A stretch of DNA of 64,000 bases, from the NCBI RefSeq assembly GCF_017307055.1, contig NZ_JAFLEQ010000003.1, positions 181,747 to 245,746 on the forward strand, written 5' to 3'. The DNA comes from Corynebacterium mendelii (GTDB lineage Bacteria; Actinomycetota; Actinomycetes; Mycobacteriales; Mycobacteriaceae). The position numbers were made by a program, and so were the translations under genes. This document shows positions 41,911-50,404 of the stretch, in pieces (the stretch's first letter is position 1; each line of letters opens with the position of its first letter). The notes beneath the pieces were generated by a model. The model was not told the DNA's origin, did no database searches, and worked only from the letters and a program-made list of their open reading frames with translations.

Positions 41911-42860
41911 TGACAGACACCACCGCGCCGGGGGACGCCGGCGTACCGGGCAAGCCGGATGCCGCCCTCGGTGAGCTGCTGGAGGATTTTCTGGATTACC
42001 TGCTGTATGTCAAAGGCCGTTCCGCAGCCACGGTTGCCGCCTACCGGGCCGATGTGACCGATCTGCTGTCACTGGTCGACAGTATCGACGGCCTCACCCT
42101 GGCGGTGCTCAGGCAATGGTTGGCTGCCGCGGTGTCACAGGGCAAAGCCCGCAGCACCGTTGCCCGGCGCGCCGCCGCCGCCCGGAGCTTCACCCGCTGG
42201 GCCCACACGCAGGGCTACCTGCCGTCGGATCCGGGCCGGAGACTGAAAAGCCCGGCGGCTGTCCGTGCCCTGCCGGTGGTGTTGAGCGAAGACCAGGCTG
42301 ACGCGATGATTGCCGCCCCCGCCGACAGTGTCGGCGCCGGGGAAAAAACCGGCACCGACCCGGTGGTGGTGCGCGATACCGCCATCCTGGAGGTGCTCTA
42401 CGGCACCGGTATCCGGGTCGGTGAATTGACCGGGCTGGAACCCGGCGATGTTGATCTGGCCGCGGGCGGGATCAAAGTCACCGGCAAAGGGGACAGGCAG
42501 CGGATTGTGCCGGTGGCCGGGGGGTGCGCGCGGGTGCTGCGGCTGTGGATGGATCATTACCGGGGGCACCTTGCCGCCCCGGGTGAGCGGGCGTTGTTTG
42601 TCGGGGTGCGGGGCAGGCGGATCGACCCCCGCCAGGTGCGCCGGATCGTGTCCGCGGCGGCCGCCGGCGCCGGTGTTTATGGGGTGGGTCCGCACGCGCT
42701 GCGGCATACCGCGGCCACCCATCTTCTCAACCATGGGGCGGATCTGCGGATTGTGCAGGAGCTTTTGGGGCATTCCTCGCTGCAGACAACCCAGATTTAC
42801 ACCCACGTGTCCACCGAACGCCTGCGGGAGGTGTTCAACCGGGCCCATCCCCGTGCCTGA
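41910..42860 (+). CDS. xerC: Tyrosine recombinase XerC
   Basis: 316 residues. Xer recombinases resolve chromosome dimers at dif. N-terminal SAM-like domain (FLDYLLYVKGRSAATVAAYRADV), then the catalytic domain with the Arg in TGIRVGELTGL, Lys in TGKGDRQRIVP, HALRHTAATHLL (His/Arg), LGHSSLQTTQIYTHVS with the nucleophile Tyr in the last part. Its place between dprA and rpsB is the usual xerC position in Corynebacterium. There is no sign of a mobile element around it. The last gene before the convergent M23-like gene, 47 nt away. Confidence 0.93.
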   Translation: MTDTTAPGDAGVPGKPDAALGELLEDFLDYLLYVKGRSAATVAAYRADVTDLLSLVDSIDGLTLAVLRQWLAAAVSQGKARSTVARRAAAARSFTRWAHTQGYLPSDPGRRLKSPAAVRALPVVLSEDQADAMIAAPADSVGAGEKTGTDPVVVRDTAILEVLYGTGIRVGELTGLEPGDVDLAAGGIKVTGKGDRQRIVPVAGGCARVLRLWMDHYRGHLAAPGERALFVGVRGRRIDPRQVRRIVSAAAAGAGVYGVGPHALRHTAATHLLNHGADLRIVQELLGHSSLQTTQIYTHVSTERLREVFNRAHPRA

Positions 42861-42907
42861 GACCGTGCGGCACCGGTGGTTTTTTCTGCGCTTTCTCCCC
42901 GGGCTCG

Positions 42908-43540
42908 TCAGCTGCCGGGGATGAATGTGGGACGGGTTTTCAACCTGATGGGGGGACGGTCGAGCAGGTGGACCGGGTTGATGTAGACCCCGTCAAGCCG
43001 GGCGCCCCAGGACAATCCGGGCCAGACGGTCACCGGTTCGGACAGCTGACCGATCAGCTGGCCCGCCGATACCGGTTGTCCGGCCGCCACCGCAGCCTTG
43101 ACCGGCTGGTAGGTGGTGATGATCCCGCCCGGATGGCGGATCGACACCGTCGGTGTCAGGGCCACAAAACCGGCGAAGCGGACCGTCCCGGCACCGGCGG
43201 CGTAGATCGGCTGGCCCGGGGCGGCGGCCACATCCACCCCCCGGTGACCGGCCAGCCAGCGGCGGGCCGGCGGATCGAAGTCCCTGACCACCACCGGCCG
43301 TCCGGGAAAAGAGGTCACCGGATTCACCCACCCGCCGCCGGCTGCGGCGGTCCGGGGCACGGCTGCCGCCGCCACGGCCCCGCCGGGTGCCGCGGCAACC
43401 AGCACCACCAGCAGCAGCGCCGCCAGCCGGTGGAGCCACCGGGAATGCGGGTGGCACCGGCCGGATAGCGGGCGGCCGGGGCGTGACGCCGGATCCGGAT
43501 GCGGGCGGGAAATGGCTGGCGGAAGGTGGAGGGTGTTCAT
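42908..43540 (-). CDS. M23 (LytM)-like secreted protein with defective zinc site
   Basis: 210 residues from ATG 43540. A signal sequence or anchor (about 38-60, LAALLLVVLVAAAPGGAVAA) is followed by a short Gly-rich linker and a LytM-like beta domain. Family landmarks: WLAGHRGVDVAAAPGQPIYA (His99, Asp103 zinc ligands), GTVRFAGFVALTPTVSIRHP, GIITTYQPV and VSAGQLIGQLS. The third ligand region, usually 'S.CLHWGAR', reads WPGLSWGARLDG with Ser177 in place of the His. This should break zinc binding and endopeptidase activity. Such inactive LytM proteins (for example EnvC-type) can serve as regulators of real hydrolases. It converges with xerC and diverges from rpsB. Confidence 0.75.
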   Translation of the reverse strand: MNTLHLPPAISRPHPDPASRPGRPLSGRCHPHSRWLHRLAALLLVVLVAAAPGGAVAAAAVPRTAAAGGGWVNPVTSFPGRPVVVRDFDPPARRWLAGHRGVDVAAAPGQPIYAAGAGTVRFAGFVALTPTVSIRHPGGIITTYQPVKAAVAAGQPVSAGQLIGQLSEPVTVWPGLSWGARLDGVYINPVHLLDRPPIRLKTRPTFIPGS

Positions 43541-44229
43541 AGTCCGGCGGATATCCTTGGGGGTGGTGAAGGTGATGGTTGGCGTGTGTTTTTTCAAATT
43601 AAGGGCGGGGCGGTGACCGCCGCCCGGTATCTGTTGGACCGGGGTGGGGCGGCGTCCGGTTCCCCGGGGGTGGCGGGCGGGCCACGGGCACATGTGCGCG
43701 GGTTTTTTCCACCCGGTGGCGGCGGTGCCCGGTGACCGGGGTGGCCGTCACCCCGGGCGGGCACGAATTTTGCCGGGTCTGTTGCCGGGGTCTATGATCA
43801 TGCGTTAGCAGTGTGCGCACAGTGTGCGTGCGCTGACTTCGCGCGGCCTTGACGTGGTTTTTGCGTGTATGGGTCTTCCACGGCGGACCGGGATGTTGCG
43901 GTTAACAGCCCCCCGCCGCCGCGGCAGCCGCATCCGGCCACTCCGGTGCAGCAGTTTTCTGCCACCGAGGTGGTCACCACCGGGAATGAAAACTTCTTCG
44001 GTGGTAGTCGATGATGGTTGGCCGGACACGTTCACCGCCGATTTCCGCCCAGGTCCCGGACATTTCGGGCACACCGGAACTTCCCCGGGTTTTGTTTTCC
44101 CGGGAGTTGCCACGGTTGCTGCCCCACGGTGTCGGGGTGCGGGTCGGCGCGGTCGCCAGGAGGCGGGGAGAACCCGCTTGTTTTTTCAAACATCAACCAA
44201 ACATCTATTTGTGAAAGGGCTTGTTACCC
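43541..44229 (+). other. Long divergent region and rpsB leader
   Basis: 689 nt without a supported gene. It contains a good promoter (43770-43798) whose transcript would have an approximately 425-nt leader before rpsB. Within the leader are GTGTGCGCAC-type repeats (about 43810-43830) and a CCCGGG/CCCGGG hairpin enclosing a T-rich loop (44084-44104). Such a long leader before an r-protein gene suggests autoregulation by S2 or attenuation; this is inference. Confidence 0.5.
43770..43798 (+). promoter_or_regulatory. Promoter upstream of rpsB
   Basis: TTGCCG (43770-43775), 17 bp, then TATGAT (43793-43798): a good match to the housekeeping sigma consensus. Transcription would start near 43805. 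Confidence 0.6.
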
Positions 44230-45102
44230 ATGGCAGTTGTGACCATGCGCGAGCTTCTCGACGCCGGTGTCCACTTCGGACACCAGACCCGCCGTTGGAA
44301 CCCGAAGATGAAGCGTTTCATCCTCACCGACCGCAACGGCATCTACATCATCGATCTGCAGCAGACGCTGACCTACATCGATCAGGCCTTCGAATTCGTC
44401 AAAGAGACCGTTGCCCACGGTGGCACCGTGCTGTTCGTCGGCACCAAGAAGCAGGCCCAGGAAGCCGTCCAGAATGAGGCTGAGCGCTGCGGCATGCCGT
44501 ACGTCAACCACCGCTGGCTCGGTGGCATGCTCACCAACTTCCAGACTGTCTCCAAGCGCCTGCACCGCATGAAGGAACTGCAGGCCATGGACGCGGCCGA
44601 GGACGGCTACGACGGCCGCACCAAGAAGGAAGTGCTCATGCTCACCCGTGAGCGCACCAAGCTTGAGCGCGTGCTCGGCGGTATCGCCGACATGACCAAG
44701 ATTCCGTCCGTGATGTGGATCGTCGACACCAACAAAGAGCAGATCGCCGTCTCCGAGGCCGAAAAGCTCAACATCCCGGTCGTCGCCATCCTCGACACCA
44801 ACTGTGACCCGGATGTCGTCAACTACCCGATCCCGGGCAATGATGACGCCATCCGCTCGGTGGATGTGCTGACCAAGATCATCTCCACCGCTGTGGAAGA
44901 GGGCAAGAAGGCAAAGGCCGAGCGTGAATTCAACGCCGCCCGCGAAGCCGCCGGCGACGAAGTTGCCGCCAAGGTCGAAGACGCCTCCCAGCCGAAGGAA
45001 GAAGCCGCAGCCGACGAGTCCGCCGCTGACGCCCCCGCCAAGGATGAGGCTCCCGCCAAGGCTGAAGCCCCGGCCGAGGACACCGAGCAGGCCAGCGAGT
45101 AG
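44230..45102 (+). CDS. rpsB: 30S ribosomal protein S2
   Basis: 290 residues from ATG 44230, with AAAGGG upstream; TTG 44221 three codons earlier is in frame but less likely. Signatures: [56 protein letters not shown], and [19 protein letters not shown]2 joins late in 30S assembly. A C-terminal Ala/Glu/Lys-rich acidic extension (about 235-290) is typical of actinobacteria. rpsB-tsf is the usual pair, but here separated by an unusually long structured spacer. Confidence 0.97.
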   Translation: MAVVTMRELLDAGVHFGHQTRRWNPKMKRFILTDRNGIYIIDLQQTLTYIDQAFEFVKETVAHGGTVLFVGTKKQAQEAVQNEAERCGMPYVNHRWLGGMLTNFQTVSKRLHRMKELQAMDAAEDGYDGRTKKEVLMLTRERTKLERVLGGIADMTKIPSVMWIVDTNKEQIAVSEAEKLNIPVVAILDTNCDPDVVNYPIPGNDDAIRSVDVLTKIISTAVEEGKKAKAEREFNAAREAAGDEVAAKVEDASQPKEEAAADESAADAPAKDEAPAKAEAPAEDTEQASE

Positions 45103-45631
45103 CACCACCGGGATGCAGTCCCCGGGCCGCGCCCGTGATGACAGGCGCCCTACGCGCCCTGCACGTGCGGCCCGGTTCCATCCCGGCTGGGCTTTGTTCA
45201 ACGGCCCGGTCCACGCCTGAGCGTTGACCCCACCCCCACCGCCTGATCCAGCCACAAGGACGTTCCACCGCCCTTGGCCAACTCCTGTGCACCCACCCGG
45301 TGCCCGGGTGTCGCCGAAGGCGGTGGGGGTGGGTGTTTGTGCGGGGCCGCGAAAAAAATGACCACCCCACTTTTTGTGGGGGACGGTCAGCTGTCCGGTG
45401 CATCCCCATCCCTGCCGGCGACGGCAGCTGCGGGCGCACCGCAGACCACGACGACTTTTTCCACCACACGCCCGCCCGGCGGGTGCCGCACGCACGTTTG
45501 TGTTTGTTTTTTTCCGTGTTTTTCGTCTCCCAAGGGACAACACACGGGGGCACCGCGGCACCACCCATGGGCCTGTGGGTAGACTTTCCCACAGCAATTT
45601 CCACATATATCCCAAGGAGGATCGCCCCACG
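45103..45631 (+). other. Unusually long rpsB-tsf spacer
   Basis: 529 nt, no gene. It holds the two-tier structured element at 45108-45186, a second small hairpin (about 45294-45310) and CCCCAC/GTGGGG with a T-rich loop near 45363. Before tsf lies a perfect AAGGAGG (45614-45620). The arrangement would allow rpsB and tsf to be made in different amounts. Confidence 0.55.
45108..45186 (+). terminator. Nested hairpin directly after rpsB
   Basis: Outer stem of 8 bp (45108-45115 with 45179-45186), middle stem of 8 bp (45123-45130 with 45167-45174) and an inner GGCGC/GCGCC hairpin. No T-run, so it probably acts as a partial terminator or processing site. Confidence 0.55.
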
Positions 45632-46465
45632 ATGGCGAACTACACCGCTGCAGACGTCAAGAAGCTCCGCGAGATCACCGGTTCCGGTATGACCGCCTGT
45701 AAAAACGCCCTCAACGACACCGAAGGCGACTTCGACAAAGCCGTCGAGCTGCTCCGCATCAAGGGTGCGAAAGACGTCGGCAAGCGCGCTGAGCGCACCG
45801 CCGCCGAGGGTCTGATCGCCGTGTCCGGCAACACCATGATCGAGGTCAACTCCGAGACCGACTTCGTGGCCAAGACCCCCGAATTCAAGGATTTCTGCGA
45901 CCGGATCGCCGCCGCTGCCGCTGAGGTGAAGGCCAACTCCACCGAAGAGCTGCAAAACGCCAAGGTCGACGGCGACAAGACCGCCCAGGAAGCCATCAAG
46001 GAGCTGTCCGCCAAGATCGGCGAGAAGCTGGAGCTGCGCCGTGCCGCCACCATTTCCGGTGAGCGTCTGGCCGTCTACATGCACCACCGCAGCGCCGACC
46101 TGCCGCCGAGTGTCGGTGTCATGGTTGCCTACACCGGTGAGGGCGAAGCCGCCGAGCAGGCAGCCCACGGTGCCGCCATGCAGGTTGCCGCGATGAAGGC
46201 CCGCTTCCTCAACACCGAGGATGTGCCGGAGGATGTCGTCGCCAAGGAGCGCGAAATCGCCGAGCAGATCTCCCGCGAGGAAGGCAAACCCGAAAAGGCC
46301 CTGCCGAAGATCGTCGAGGGCCGTCTGAAGGGCTTCTTCAAGGATGTCTGCCTCAACGAGCAGGCCTCTGTCACCGACAACAAAAAGACCGTCAAGCAGG
46401 TCATGGACGAAGCCGGTGTCACCCTGACCGACTTCATCCGCTTCGAGGTCGGCCAGCACTCCTAG
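45632..46465 (+). CDS. tsf: Elongation factor Ts
   Basis: 277 residues from ATG 45632 with a perfect AAGGAGG 11 nt before it. EF-Ts exchanges GDP on EF-Tu. Signatures: [44 protein letters not shown], and the C-terminal [16 protein letters not shown]. Length is normal. A large inverted repeat follows its stop codon. Confidence 0.97.
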   Translation: MANYTAADVKKLREITGSGMTACKNALNDTEGDFDKAVELLRIKGAKDVGKRAERTAAEGLIAVSGNTMIEVNSETDFVAKTPEFKDFCDRIAAAAAEVKANSTEELQNAKVDGDKTAQEAIKELSAKIGEKLELRRAATISGERLAVYMHHRSADLPPSVGVMVAYTGEGEAAEQAAHGAAMQVAAMKARFLNTEDVPEDVVAKEREIAEQISREEGKPEKALPKIVEGRLKGFFKDVCLNEQASVTDNKKTVKQVMDEAGVTLTDFIRFEVGQHS

Positions 46466-46794
46466 CCGATCCGGCCCAACAAAGCCCCGGACACACAGCG
46501 GTACCGCTTTTAACAAAACATCCCCGTCGGCTGCCGTGCGGGAGCACCAGCCGCCGCGGATGGGTGCCGCCGGGGCTTTGCGGGCGCCTATTTCCCGCCG
46601 GACACGTCCCGCCCGCCGCCTTTTGTGCGGCAGGGTGGACGACGTGCCGGCGGGTTTTTGCATTTTTTCGCTTTCCCCGGCGTCAGCGCGGGGGATGTCA
46701 TCGGCCGGGTTTCGGGCCTAGACTGGTGTTTCGCTTTTCCGGATCGATTCTCAACCCCGCTGCCCCCCACGTTTTTGAAACAACCACCACGACC
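46466..46794 (+). other. Spacer between tsf and the mevalonate genes, with inverted repeat
   Basis: No gene. An 11-bp inverted repeat (46480-46490 with 46570-46580) encloses about 80 nt that itself contains AGCGGTACCGCT followed by TTTTAAC, a plausible terminator for tsf. No strong promoter was identified; none of the start region has a ribosome-binding site. Confidence 0.45.
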
Positions 46795-48810
46795 ATGAGC
46801 AACCGGCACATCCCCGACGACGCAGCTTTCCCACCGCCCCCACCACCGGCATCCCGCCAAGGGTGTGCCTGGGCGCCGGGCAAACTCATCCTCATCGGCG
46901 AGCATGCTGTTGTTTTCGGCGGTACCGCCCTGGCGGTGCCGTTCCCGGATGTCGGCGTGGAGGCCGTGGCCGTTGTCAGCCGCACCGGCCACACGGTGCT
47001 CAACACCGGTGACTACCATGGGCCGATCGACCGGGCACCGGAAGTGGTGGCGCCGCTTGTCGAAGCTGCCCGGAAGACCTTGAGCTTCGTCGGCCTGGAC
47101 GGGCAGCCGATCGAGCTGTCCTGCCACGGGCTGATTCCGCCGGGGCGGGGACTGGGGGCCAGTGCCGCCTACTGCGCGGCCATTGTGACCGCCATCGCCA
47201 GGCTCGCCCGGGTGGAGCTTTCGGCCGAGCAGCGCTTCAACCTGGTGCAGGCCGGGGAACGGGTGGCCCACGGAAACCCCAGTGGTCTGGATGCCCGTAC
47301 CGTGCTCGGCGGGGCCCCGATCTGTTTCAGCGGCGGCAGTGTCAGCCCGCTGTCTCTTGGCGCGCCGGTGCATCTGGTGGTTGCCGACACCGGTGTTGCG
47401 GGCAATACCCGCAGTGCCGTCTCGGCGGTAGAGGATCTGGCCCGGCGCGACACGGCTGTCGCCCACCGGCATCTTGCGGATTTGTCCAACGTGGCCGGCA
47501 ACTGCCGGGAGCATCTGGCCATGGGGCTTACCGACCGGGTGGGACAAGATATGGACCGGGCCCATTCCAGCCTACAGGCACTGGGGGTGTCCCACCCAAG
47601 CCTCGACCGGCTGGTTGACGCCGCCCGCCGGGCCGGTGCCTGCGGCGCCAAGCTCACCGGGGCCGGCCACGGCGGCTGCATGCTGGCTCTGGCCGCAGAT
47701 GCCGCCGCCGCCCGGCGGATCGATGCCGCCCTCATCCGGGCCGGGGCGGAAAAAACCTGGACTCTCACCCTGGCGCCGACTCCACCCCCGGAAACCGGCC
47801 GTCCCGCCGGGTGCCCGCCGGCGGACACCGCCCCGGAGGGGCCGTGCCAGGCGGTGGCGCACCCGAATATCGCGCTGATCAAATACTGGACGAAAAGGGA
47901 CCGAGACCTGGTGCTGCCGCACACCGGATCCCTGTCGCTGACCCTGGATGTTTTTCCCACCCGCACCACCGTGGAACCGGGCGGCAGGAAAGACCGTCTG
48001 TTCATCAACGGCCAGCAGCACACCGGAGCGGCACTGCAGCGGATGAGCGGGTTTTTGTCCCTTCTGCGCTCCTTGTCCGGTGATGGGCGCCATGCCACGG
48101 TGGTCTCCCACAACAGTGTTCCCACCGCCGCGGGGCTTGCCTCCAGTGCCGCCGGTTTCGCCGCCGCCGCCCTGGCGGGGGCGGCCGCCTACGGCCTGCC
48201 GACCGATACAGCCACACTGTCCCGCCTGGCCAGGCGCGGATCCGGGTCGGCCTGCCGGTCGGTGATCGGGGATCTGGCGCTGTGGGATCCTGGTCAGGGG
48301 GAGGGACAACAGGCCGATGAAACATCGTATGCCCGCGCGGTACGAGGACCCCGGCTGGCGATGGTGATTATGGTGGTCAACAGTGATACCAAAGCCGTGT
48401 CATCACGCACCGCGATGCAGCAGACGGTGGAAACCTCACCGTATTTCGAAGGATGGATCACCACTGCCCGCCGGGATCTAAAGCTTATGGTCACTGCTCT
48501 CGAGCAAGAGGACATGTCGGCCATCGGACAAATCACGGAAAGAAATGCGCTGCGCATGCATGCGGCGATCATGGCCAATGATCCCCCGACGGTGTTTGCC
48601 GCGCCCACAACCCTCCGGATCGTCGATGCTGTCCGCACCATCCGGCAGGAGCGGGGCCTGATGTGTTTCGCCACCGCCGATGCCGGACCCAATGTGGCGG
48701 TGGTATGTCCCGATGCGGAGCTTCCGGCGGTGTACGGGGCATTGACGGCACGCTTCCCGGACATCAACGCCATTGCCGCCCGTTCCGGCCCGGGGGTCTA
48801 CCGTGCCTGA
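46795..48810 (+). CDS. mvaK1/mvaD: Mevalonate kinase - diphosphomevalonate decarboxylase fusion
   Basis: 671 residues from ATG 46795. First half (about 20-325) is a GHMP mevalonate kinase: WAPGKLILIGEHAVVFGGTA, the ATP loop PPGRGLGASAAYCAA, HGNPSGLDA, and motif 3 KLTGAGHGGCML. A Pro-rich linker of about 25 residues (TPPPETGRPAGCPPADTAPE) follows. Second half (about 350-671) is diphosphomevalonate decarboxylase: AVAHPNIALIKYWTKRDRDL, TGSLSLTLD, SVPTAAGLASSAAGFA, GSGSACRSVIGDLALWDP, and DAGPNVAVV. Together they would turn mevalonate into its 5-phosphate and, after the kinase encoded next door, the diphosphate into isopentenyl diphosphate. Both active sites look complete. No stop codon or frameshift lies in the linker. 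The fusion is unusual to my knowledge. Confidence 0.92.
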   Translation: MSNRHIPDDAAFPPPPPPASRQGCAWAPGKLILIGEHAVVFGGTALAVPFPDVGVEAVAVVSRTGHTVLNTGDYHGPIDRAPEVVAPLVEAARKTLSFVGLDGQPIELSCHGLIPPGRGLGASAAYCAAIVTAIARLARVELSAEQRFNLVQAGERVAHGNPSGLDARTVLGGAPICFSGGSVSPLSLGAPVHLVVADTGVAGNTRSAVSAVEDLARRDTAVAHRHLADLSNVAGNCREHLAMGLTDRVGQDMDRAHSSLQALGVSHPSLDRLVDAARRAGACGAKLTGAGHGGCMLALAADAAAARRIDAALIRAGAEKTWTLTLAPTPPPETGRPAGCPPADTAPEGPCQAVAHPNIALIKYWTKRDRDLVLPHTGSLSLTLDVFPTRTTVEPGGRKDRLFINGQQHTGAALQRMSGFLSLLRSLSGDGRHATVVSHNSVPTAAGLASSAAGFAAAALAGAAAYGLPTDTATLSRLARRGSGSACRSVIGDLALWDPGQGEGQQADETSYARAVRGPRLAMVIMVVNSDTKAVSSRTAMQQTVETSPYFEGWITTARRDLKLMVTALEQEDMSAIGQITERNALRMHAAIMANDPPTVFAAPTTLRIVDAVRTIRQERGLMCFATADAGPNVAVVCPDAELPAVYGALTARFPDINAIAARSGPGVYRA

Positions 48811-49975
48811 CACCACCGCTGGCACAACCACCGGCGGCGCGGTGGGACCCGCCTGCACCGCGCGGATTCCCGGCAAACTGTATCTGGCCGGCGAATATGC
48901 GGTCACTGTTCCCGGCCGGGCCGCACTGGTGGTGGCCGTGGACCGTTTCGTCACCGTCAGGGCACAGCTGACAGACTCACCCCGGGGCAGGTTCACCACC
49001 GCCGGGGCCGCACCGCTGGTGTGGCGGCAGCACAACAATGTCCCGGTGATCGATTCCGGCGGCGGCGATTTCTGGTCGCACTGCATTCACGCCCACCGGG
49101 TCGTGGAAGCGTGGCGGGTCCACAACGGTGTGCCCGCGGCCACCTATGACGTGACGGTGACAAGTGATCTGGTCGATAAGGCAACCGGCCGCAAATACGG
49201 GCTGGGTTCTTCTGCTGCGGTGACCTGTGCGGTGATCGCCGCGATCGCCGGGGTCTACGGCCTGCCAGCCGACCCTGTCACGCTCTACAAGCTGGCGATG
49301 CTGGCCACGGTGATGGATTCGCCGGCGACCTCCGGCGGGGATATTGCCGCCAGCAGTGCCGGGGGATACGTGCACTACCGGTCTCCCGACCGGCAGTGGA
49401 TTGCCCGGCAACGTCTCGTAAAGCCGCTGCACACCCGGGTGGCGGAGCTGGTGTCGGCCCGCTGGCCGGGGTTGTCGATTACCCCGGTCACCGCCGCCGG
49501 TCGGCTGCGTATTCTTCCCGGCTGGACGGGGTCCCCGGCGGTAACCGACACGATGCTGGGCACACCGGCCCGCACTCCTTTTCCCGACAGTCTGCTTGAC
49601 CGCTCGGATGGGCTGGTTGAGACCATGGCCGCCATGGTGGCCGGGCAGCAACCGGCCGACGGAGTCGGGGAGGTGGTCGCCGGGCTGCGGGAGGTGCTGT
49701 CAACGGTGGCTGCGGTCAGAACCACAACCATTGTCACCCCGCGGCTTGCCCAGCTGATTGACTGCGCGGAACAGCTCGGCTGGTCGGCGAAAACCTCCGG
49801 GGCGGGCGGTGGTGACTGCGGCATCGCCATCACTCCTTTTCCCGGCGCCACCGCAGACAAGGAACACGAGCTCGGCCTGCAGTGGGAGAAAGCCGGTATC
49901 AGCGCCCTGCCGGTGGTCCCGCCCGAGAAACCGGCGCTGCCGCAGGTGACATACCACGGGCACGGACCGGCTTGA
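48803..49975 (+). CDS. mvaK2: Phosphomevalonate kinase
   Basis: 390 residues from GTG 48803, overlapping the fusion gene by 8 nt and so probably translationally coupled. GHMP kinase that phosphorylates mevalonate 5-phosphate. Motifs: RIPGKLYLAGEYAVTVPGRA, AALVVAVDRFV, GRKYGLGSSAAVTCAV, and SGAGGGDCGIAI. The order kinase-decarboxylase-phosphomevalonate kinase is that of Staphylococcus mvaK1-mvaD-mvaK2. HMG-CoA synthase, HMG-CoA reductase and IPP isomerase genes are not in this window. Corynebacteria usually make isoprenoids by the MEP route, so this lower mevalonate set is likely acquired and may use external mevalonate or serve a separate pathway; that is inference. Confidence 0.92.
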   Translation: MPDTTAGTTTGGAVGPACTARIPGKLYLAGEYAVTVPGRAALVVAVDRFVTVRAQLTDSPRGRFTTAGAAPLVWRQHNNVPVIDSGGGDFWSHCIHAHRVVEAWRVHNGVPAATYDVTVTSDLVDKATGRKYGLGSSAAVTCAVIAAIAGVYGLPADPVTLYKLAMLATVMDSPATSGGDIAASSAGGYVHYRSPDRQWIARQRLVKPLHTRVAELVSARWPGLSITPVTAAGRLRILPGWTGSPAVTDTMLGTPARTPFPDSLLDRSDGLVETMAAMVAGQQPADGVGEVVAGLREVLSTVAAVRTTTIVTPRLAQLIDCAEQLGWSAKTSGAGGGDCGIAITPFPGATADKEHELGLQWEKAGISALPVVPPEKPALPQVTYHGHGPA

Positions 49976-50404
49976 CAACAGCTGCAGCGCGGGCACAGTC
50001 GGGGGTGTCCCGCACCGTCGGCAACCATCCGGCACCGCGGCACAGGCAGCAGGCACCGGCCACCGGTGCGGGATGTTGGTTCGTGTTCGGCCGGCCGGAA
50101 AACCAGGCGGGACAGACCCGCCCGGGGCGTTTGTCCAACGCTGATTCCACCCCGCCCCGCCGGGGCAGGCCTTTTCCCCGCGACAGGGCTTATCTGGCTT
50201 TATAATCTGCGGGTGGCCCTTTTTTGGCCCCTGATGTTCCTGCCACCGATGAGGAGACCCATGCGCCCTGCCGAAAAAACCAGTTGCGTGTGCACGTGTG
50301 TTCCCGCACCATGTGTGACAGAACACGGCGTGCATTGCAGCCCGGGGTACCCCGGTGCGGGTGGTCACCTGGCGGCTTCCGGTAGCAGGGGAGTGGTCTA
50401 GCCC
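49976..50404 (+). other. Spacer after mvaK2
   Basis: 429 nt without a supported gene. A clear TATAAT lies at 50201-50206. Downstream, a T-rich patch (about 50219-50224) lies between complementary GGCC segments, possibly a small hairpin early in the leader. Confidence 0.45.
50201..50206 (+). promoter_or_regulatory. Consensus -10 box upstream of the CbiX-like gene
   Basis: A perfect TATAAT; GCGACA 15 nt upstream may serve as a weak -35. Predicted leader of about 190 nt to GTG 50405. Confidence 0.5.

Noticed and set aside
41910-42860. Phage or integrative-element integrase
   Set aside because: Position next to rpsB and full Xer motifs identify the housekeeping XerC; no attachment repeats or other mobile genes are nearby.
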